Source: CAJQQY01 sp045104975 (GTDB lineage: Bacteria > Bacteroidota > Bacteroidia > Chitinophagales > Saprospiraceae). From it: a stretch of 46,567 bases of DNA. The notes under the pieces were generated by a model, which did not search any database, was not told the DNA's origin, and worked only from the letters and a program-made list of their open reading frames with translations. A program made the position numbers and the translations under genes. The stretch is from positions 1 through 46,567 of the forward strand of contig JBGCCY010000256.1 in the NCBI GenBank assembly GCA_045104975.1, read 5' to 3'. This document shows positions 42,311-46,567 of this stretch, one piece after another. How positions within the stretch are numbered: the first letter of the stretch is position 1; each line of letters begins with the position of its first letter.

Positions 42311-43210
42311 ATGAAAACGCTCTTCACAACATTTTGTCTATTCAGTTTTTTGTTGGTTCACAGTCAGTCCAATAACTTTGAAACTAATTTTGGAATAGAT
42401 ATCGAATTGGATACTTCGACAAGTGATACGCTTTGGCAAATTGGTCCGCCGCAAAAAACTATTTTTAATTCGGCATTTTCCGTTCCCAACGTTTTAGTGA
42501 CCGATACTTTGAATACTTATCCAGCGAGTTATTCCTCTTCGTTTAAAATTGATCTTAGTGATTATGCCATTTCAGGTTTTCCTAATGTTCAGATTTCTTG
42601 GATGCAAAAAACTGATATGGAAGAAGGAGTGGATGGTGGAATTATTGAGGCTTCTTACGATGATGGGATGACGTGGTTAAATGTTTTGGATGATACTATT
42701 TTTCGTCCTTTGGTAGTTGGTCAATTTGATTGGGATACTTTGTTTAATAATCAAGCAGGAGTTACGGGAACAAAAGATTGGTCTTGGATGGCATTATGTT
42801 GGGGGACTTATTTTGGAAATATTCCAACTAATATTTCCACTCTTCAAATTCGATTTACTTTCGCTTCAGATTCCATTGATACGAATCAAGAAGGATGGAT
42901 GATTGATAATTTTCAATTTGAAGGAAACATTATAGGAAGCACCAATAAACTGAGTCCCGCCCGTGATATTTTAGTTTTTCCAAACCCAACGGCACAAGAT
43001 ATTTTTATAGATTTGAGTGAAGTGAAGTTTGGCAATGCCACTTTAGAAATTTTTAATTTATCAGGTCAAAGAGTTTTAGAAAAAGAGATAGAAGTGATGG
43101 GAAGTCAAAAACGAAAAGTCTCGGTTAATAATTTGCCCAAGGGAGTTTATACTTTGATTGTAACTAGTGAGGATGAATTTTTTAGACAAGAGTTTGTGAA
43201 AATTAAGTAG
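42311..43210 (+). CDS. Secreted T9SS type A sorting-domain protein
   Basis: 299 residues with a signal peptide (MKTLFTTFCLFSFLLVHSQ). The body (about 20-210) is beta-rich, with FKIDLSDYAISGFPNVQISW and WMIDNFQFEG, resembling the jelly-roll/MAM-like modules seen on Bacteroidota surface proteins; no catalytic motif was seen. The Por sorting domain starts near 220 (ILVFPNPTAQDIFIDL, GVYTLIV). It may be a surface adhesin or carbohydrate-binding protein. It follows the kor terminator and has its own transcription, with no clear promoter seen in the 35-base gap. Confidence 0.85.
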   Translation: MKTLFTTFCLFSFLLVHSQSNNFETNFGIDIELDTSTSDTLWQIGPPQKTIFNSAFSVPNVLVTDTLNTYPASYSSSFKIDLSDYAISGFPNVQISWMQKTDMEEGVDGGIIEASYDDGMTWLNVLDDTIFRPLVVGQFDWDTLFNNQAGVTGTKDWSWMALCWGTYFGNIPTNISTLQIRFTFASDSIDTNQEGWMIDNFQFEGNIIGSTNKLSPARDILVFPNPTAQDIFIDLSEVKFGNATLEIFNLSGQRVLEKEIEVMGSQKRKVSVNNLPKGVYTLIVTSEDEFFRQEFVKIK

Positions 43211-43265
43211 TTAGACAAAAGACCCCGTTGAATTTAAGAATGATTCCTATAGTCTAACTACTTAA
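43203..43265. repeat. Inverted-repeat element at the 3' end of the T9SS gene
   Basis: TTAAGTAGTTAGAC (43203-43216) and GTCTAACTACTTAA (43252-43265) form a perfect 14-bp inverted repeat around a 35-base spacer. The left arm includes the stop codon of the preceding gene. There is no T-run after it, so it is not a simple terminator, and the sequence is unrelated to the other palindromic elements here. Confidence 0.7.
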
Positions 43266-43288
43266 ATAAATAGAATGGGATAAAAACA

Positions 43289-43318
43289 GAAAAAGCCCCG
43301 ATTGCTCGGAGCTTTTTC
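43289..43318 (-). terminator. Terminator between the T9SS and RRM genes
   Basis: AAAAAGCCCCGA (43290-43301) and TCGGAGCTTTTT (43306-43317) form a 12-bp stem with one position that is a G-U pair on the minus strand but a C-A mismatch on the plus strand. It therefore fits best as the terminator of the leftward RRM gene; the A-run provides the minus-strand T-run. Confidence 0.8.
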
Positions 43319-43364
43319 ATTCAAATCTTTATATCAAAATGGAGTAATAAATTACTCGATTTGA

Positions 43365-43721
43365 TTAATATCGTCCACCGCCGCCGCCGTAGCCACCGCC
43401 ACCGCCGTATCCACCGCCGCCACGGTTTCCACCGCCGCCACCGTATCCGCCACGACCACCGCCGCCACCGCCACGATTCTCACGAGGTTCAGCTTTTTTA
43501 ACAACAATTGTACGACCGTCAAATTCTTGGTCATTCAATGCATCAATAGCAGATTGTGCTTCATCGTCGTTAGACATTTCCACAAAACCAAAGCCTTTTG
43601 ATCTTCCAGTAAATTTATCCATAATGATTTTTACGGAATCAACAGCTCCATGAGCTTCAAATGCATTTTGTAAATCCGACTCTCTTGTGTCGAAATTTAA
43701 TTTTGCTACAAAAATATTCAT
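43365..43721 (-). CDS. Glycine-rich RRM RNA-binding protein
   Basis: 118 residues: one RNA recognition motif (1 to about 80) with RNP2 IFVAKLNF and RNP1 KGFGFVEM, and a tail of G-rich repeats with R and Y (RGGYGGGGG-type). This is the small bacterial RRM protein seen in cyanobacteria and Bacteroidota, an RNA-binding protein often induced by cold or stress. The glycine tail is encoded by repetitive GCC/ACC-rich sequence on the plus strand. The leader contains a hairpin close to the start codon, which could mediate regulation. Confidence 0.93.
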   Translation of the reverse strand: MNIFVAKLNFDTRESDLQNAFEAHGAVDSVKIIMDKFTGRSKGFGFVEMSNDDEAQSAIDALNDQEFDGRTIVVKKAEPRENRGGGGGGRGGYGGGGGNRGGGGYGGGGGYGGGGGRY

Positions 43722-43737
43722 AATATAAAAAATTAAC

Positions 43738-43759
43738 TATCTCGATTTAATTCGAGATA
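43738..43759 (-). promoter_or_regulatory. Hairpin in the RRM gene leader
   Basis: A perfect 8-bp stem TATCTCGA (43738-43745) / TCGAGATA (43752-43759) with a 6-base loop, located 16 bases upstream of the ATG in the mRNA. It could be an autoregulatory or thermosensor element; there is only structural support. Confidence 0.4.
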
Positions 43760-43852
43760 CTGTAAAAAAATCTGTTAATTGAAAAACTAAGGAAGGAAAA
43801 ATAAGACCTGAAAAGAGGAAGTTGTTAAACCTAAAAACTTAATAATTCGTGA

Positions 43853-43860
43853 CAAAGATA
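43853..43860 (-). promoter_or_regulatory. Putative -7 box (TATCTTTG) for the RRM gene
   Basis: Reading leftward, an exact TAnnTTTG match. It predicts a leader of about 125 bases before the ATG at 43721. No TTG was seen at the expected -33 position. Confidence 0.45.
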
Positions 43861-43915
43861 CACATTATATGATGCTTTGTACTATTTTGACGGTTTTTTA
43901 TTGGGAGGTCACTTT

Positions 43916-44653
43916 TTAAGTTTCGAAGGGGAAAAGGACTCCAATATTATAATTATAAGAAGGATTTTCAAATGTGGTACTTTCTAACCTAGGAAAAAAA
44001 TTGAGATTAGTAAAAAAGTAGAACGTTTCGATTTTACAACTAATTTTAATTGAAAACTCTTGAACCTTATAGATTCTTTGCGCTGACATAGATTTAAAAT
44101 AATCAAACTCTACGATTGGCATTTTTCCAAACAATGTTATCTTTTTTAAATTAAGATGTCCAAATCGAGTAACTATACTTAAGCTTAATCGATCCATAAT
44201 TTTATGAATCCCAAATTGTAGATAATATTTATGAAAAGAAATTTTACTATTTCCAGCTTGTGAGTAATTAACGTGGTAATTGCCTAAACTATATCCTAAA
44301 TAAGAATCGAAAAGCAATCCTGCCTTTTTTCTATTTTGATCAAATAAATAATAATAGCCAACTGCCATGCCAGTAGAAAATCCTTTTCGATAATCTTCTT
44401 CTGTTTCAATATTCCAACGTTTATTTTTTACATGAAAAAAGTTGCCAGAGAAGACTAAATGTTCAAAAGGACTGAATCCTGTTTGAAAATTGGTATTCCC
44501 TTAATCAAATTCTAAATTTCTAAAAAATGAAAAAGAAGAATTCCAATTTCCTTTTTCTTGAATCAATAAAATATTGGAATCGTCCGATTCATATAAATAT
44601 TGAGCATTCAATGTAGTTATTGAGAATTGAGAAAAAGTAAATAATAATAGCAT
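43916..44653 (-). pseudogene. Signal-peptide beta-barrel-like gene interrupted by one in-frame stop
   Basis: A 245-codon frame with a signal peptide (MLLLFTFSQFSITTLNAQ) from the ATG at 44653. It is broken by TAA at 44501-44503 after codon 50 (FFRNLEFD-stop-GNTNFQTGFSPF). The same frame continues to 43916 without any shift; the ATG at 44368 marks only an internal 150-residue piece. The body is aromatic- and glycine-rich with alternating beta strands (GMAVGYYYLFDQNRKKAGLL, FHKYYLQFGIHKIMDRLSLS), like a small outer-membrane barrel. Both parts look like one ancestral gene. The break is either a recent nonsense mutation or a sequencing error. No family was recognised. Confidence 0.72.
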
Positions 44654-44806
44654 TTCAAAACAGATTTTTTGTCAGGTTGGTTCATTTAAAAAAAACTCAT
44701 TTTGGGGAAGAATATTTTTTATTATTTAATTTTAATTCGGTGATAGGTGTATTCATTCCATATGTATACCGTAATTGAATTACAAAAAAAAGTTCGATTA
44801 AAAGTA

Positions 44807-44835
44807 TTTGTAAATAAACAGATGATGTACTTTTG
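44807..44835 (+). promoter_or_regulatory. Putative promoter of the helicase gene
   Basis: TTTG (44807-44810) and TACTTTTG (44828-44835) with a 17-base spacer, shorter than the usual 19-21. The -7 box ends 5 bases before the ATG at 44841, again predicting a leaderless or nearly leaderless message. Confidence 0.4.
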
Positions 44836-44840
44836 TGCCC

Positions 44841-46567
44841 ATGCAATTATCCGATATCAATAACGAACTCACCAAAGTTTTACAACTTTTACAAATAGAA
44901 AAAAAAGCAGACTTCGATCGTTTTCGAGAGCAAGTTTTAAAACTAACCCTCAAAGAAAAAAGAGAAAAAGGATTGACTTGGCATCCTGTTGCAGTCAAAA
45001 AAGAAGGCTTTACATTTGGAGATCGAGCTTTTGTAATTTTGGAGAAAACTAACCAATTTAAAGAACCACATCGATTTAAGTCAGGTACTCCAGTAGAACT
45101 ATTTTCCACCGCCGATGGCAAAACAAATGACAGCAAAGAACGACGAATCAATGGCATCATTCAGTATTTGAAAAGAGACCAAATGAAAGTCGTATTGAAT
45201 ACTCAAGATATTCCTAACTGGGTGCATTATGGAAATGTTGGAGTCGATTTATTATTTGATGAGCGCACGTATGTGGAAATGGAAAAAGCGATGAAAAAAG
45301 TCATTGCAGCAAAAGGAGATCGGTTGGCAGAGTTGAAGAGTTTATTTTATAATCAATATCCAACTCGCTTTGGAGAGTTACCCACGATTCATCACGACTA
45401 CTTGAATGAGGCACAAAAAGGTGCCGTTCAACATATCCTCGCCGCTAACGATATTTCCATTGTTCACGGTCCTCCAGGAACAGGAAAAACGACTACGATC
45501 GTTCATGCAATAAAGTTGTTATGTGAAACAGAAAAAAATGTTTTGGTTACTGCACCGAGTAATGCGGCGGTTGATTTGCTAGCTGAAAGATTATCCGAAA
45601 AAGGACTAAGAGTTGTTCGAGTTGGAAATGTATCGAGGGTAGATGAGTCACTTTTGAATTTAACGTTGGATGCTCAACTGGCAGCTCATCCTGAAAGTAA
45701 ACATATCAAAAAAGTAAAAGTCCAAGCTGCTCAAGCTCGAAATAAAGCAGGTAAGTTTAAACGAAATTTTAGAGGGCAACAGCGCGAAGAACGAAGAGAT
45801 AATTATCGAGAGGCAAGAGAGTTGGAAGATTGGGCAAAAGCATTGGAAGAAAAATTATTGACGGAAATTCTGCATGGAGCACAAGTGGTTTGTTGCACGT
45901 TAGTCAATACTGTACATTCTGTTTTGGATCGACTAAAATTTAGAACAGTAGTCATTGATGAAGCAGCACAAGCACTCGAACCTGCTACTTGGATTCCTAT
46001 TTCTAGAGCAAGTAAAGTGGTTTTAGCAGGTGATCCATTTCAATTGCCACCAACGGTGAAATCTTTTGATGCGAAAAACAAAGGACTTGGAATTACTTTG
46101 TTAGAAAAATGTGTGGAGCAATTTTCTGAGGTCAGTTTTCTGAATGTACAATATCGGATGAATCAATTGATTATGGATTTTTCAAATTCACAATTCTATG
46201 ATAATCAGTTAGTTGCACATGATTCTGTAGCCAATTGGAAATTGCCAAAAGGAGATGTATCGCCCGTTATTTTTATTGACACAGCAGGAGCAGGTTTCAA
46301 TGAGGAAACTAATCAGGAGACCTTGAGTAAATTTAATTCAGGGGAATATTTTATTTTACGTGAGCACTTTTTACAATTTGTGAAGACCTTGGCAGAGCAT
46401 GATTTAGAGATGCCTACTGTTGGAGTTATTACACCTTATCGGTCACAAATTGTGCACATGAAAGAACAATTCACAGAGGATGAAACGCTTGCCGTCTATC
46501 AAGATTTTGTAACAATCAATACCATTGATGGCTTCCAAGGACAGGAGCGTGATGTGATTTATATTTC
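44841..46567 (+). CDS. SF1 helicase of the UPF1/IGHMBP2 (SMUBP-2) type, 3' end outside the window
   Basis: About 575 residues visible from MQLSDINNELTKVLQL. The N-terminal region includes a beta-barrel-like segment (GLTWHPVAVKKEGFTFGDRA, GIIQYLKRDQMKVVLN). The ATPase core then has Walker A GPPGTGKTTT, motif Ia VLVTAPSNAAVDLLAERL, Walker B VVIDEAAQALEPA, motif III LAGDPFQLPPT, motif IV LNVQYRMNQLIMDFS and the start of motifs V/VI (TINTIDGFQGQERDVIYI). A charged, arginine-rich insertion (about 290-330, with RGQQREERRDNYRE) sits between motifs Ia and II. It unwinds DNA or RNA with 5'-3' polarity by family; the nucleic-acid target is not known. It is cut by the right edge. Confidence 0.93.
   Translation, partial: MQLSDINNELTKVLQLLQIEKKADFDRFREQVLKLTLKEKREKGLTWHPVAVKKEGFTFGDRAFVILEKTNQFKEPHRFKSGTPVELFSTADGKTNDSKERRINGIIQYLKRDQMKVVLNTQDIPNWVHYGNVGVDLLFDERTYVEMEKAMKKVIAAKGDRLAELKSLFYNQYPTRFGELPTIHHDYLNEAQKGAVQHILAANDISIVHGPPGTGKTTTIVHAIKLLCETEKNVLVTAPSNAAVDLLAERLSEKGLRVVRVGNVSRVDESLLNLTLDAQLAAHPESKHIKKVKVQAAQARNKAGKFKRNFRGQQREERRDNYREARELEDWAKALEEKLLTEILHGAQVVCCTLVNTVHSVLDRLKFRTVVIDEAAQALEPATWIPISRASKVVLAGDPFQLPPTVKSFDAKNKGLGITLLEKCVEQFSEVSFLNVQYRMNQLIMDFSNSQFYDNQLVAHDSVANWKLPKGDVSPVIFIDTAGAGFNEETNQETLSKFNSGEYFILREHFLQFVKTLAEHDLEMPTVGVITPYRSQIVHMKEQFTEDETLAVYQDFVTINTIDGFQGQERDVIYI

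Noticed and set aside
43375..43480. Short tandem repeats that could suggest a CRISPR array or minisatellite
   Set aside because: They encode the glycine-rich tail of the RRM protein on the minus strand; there are no spacers.
44798..45160. A 120-codon open frame on the minus strand
   Set aside because: It is the antisense shadow of the helicase gene, which has clear motifs in the other frame.

Overview
This window is a low-GC, gene-dense stretch of a bacterial chromosome that reads as a member of the Bacteroidota, probably a free-living gliding or marine lineage (Saprospiria, Flavobacteriia or relatives). The evidence is four secreted proteins ending in type IX secretion (Por) sorting domains, promoters of the Bacteroidota form TTTG-N19/21-TAnnTTTG, A-rich start regions without clear Shine-Dalgarno sequences, a LytS/LytTR pair, a permease/M1-peptidase fusion, and a short glycine-rich RRM protein. 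The identification is by protein recognition only; no database was searched.

Layout. 1-4.9 kb: a dicarboxylate/amino-acid symporter cut by the left edge, a LysR regulator, then a rightward cluster of small unknown genes around an isocitrate dehydrogenase, closed by a strong terminator. 4.9-11.5 kb: a leftward ABC module (ATPase plus a 1188-residue permease/M1 peptidase fusion), divergent from a LytS-type kinase and LytTR regulator. 11.5-14 kb: two acyl-CoA dehydrogenases, one with and one apparently without the catalytic glutamate. 14-19 kb: a HEAT-like protein, a possible outer-membrane protein, and a leftward run of a T9SS cargo, a MepB-family protein and a Crp/Fnr regulator. 19-22.5 kb: a three-subunit proton-translocating transhydrogenase with an extra small membrane gene inside. 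22.7-24.4 kb: a lipoprotein.

24.4-28.1 kb is the most striking part. A consensus promoter leads into a compact cobalamin riboswitch, then a very long terminator hairpin, then a class I ribonucleotide reductase (nrdB, a hotdog thioesterase, nrdA). The layout implies that the B12-independent reductase is switched off when cobalamin is present, and so predicts a B12-dependent class II reductase elsewhere in the genome. 28-37.4 kb carries secreted or periplasmic hydrolases (a NodB-like T9SS protein, a DPP-IV peptidase, an N-formylglutamate-amidohydrolase-like T9SS protein), a phosphoesterase fused to a CotH-like kinase domain, and two GNAT acetyltransferases.

37.4-42.2 kb is a three-gene operon for a 2-oxoacid oxidoreductase (KorA/KorB) with a GltD-like FAD/NAD(P)/Fe-S subunit, suggesting electron exchange with NAD(P)H. 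With the isocitrate dehydrogenase and the transhydrogenase this gives the window a theme of TCA-cycle and redox coupling. 42.3-46.6 kb holds another T9SS cargo, the RRM protein, a gene interrupted by one in-frame stop codon, and an SF1 helicase running off the right edge. Several intergenic regions contain inverted-repeat elements, two of which are related copies of one dispersed element.
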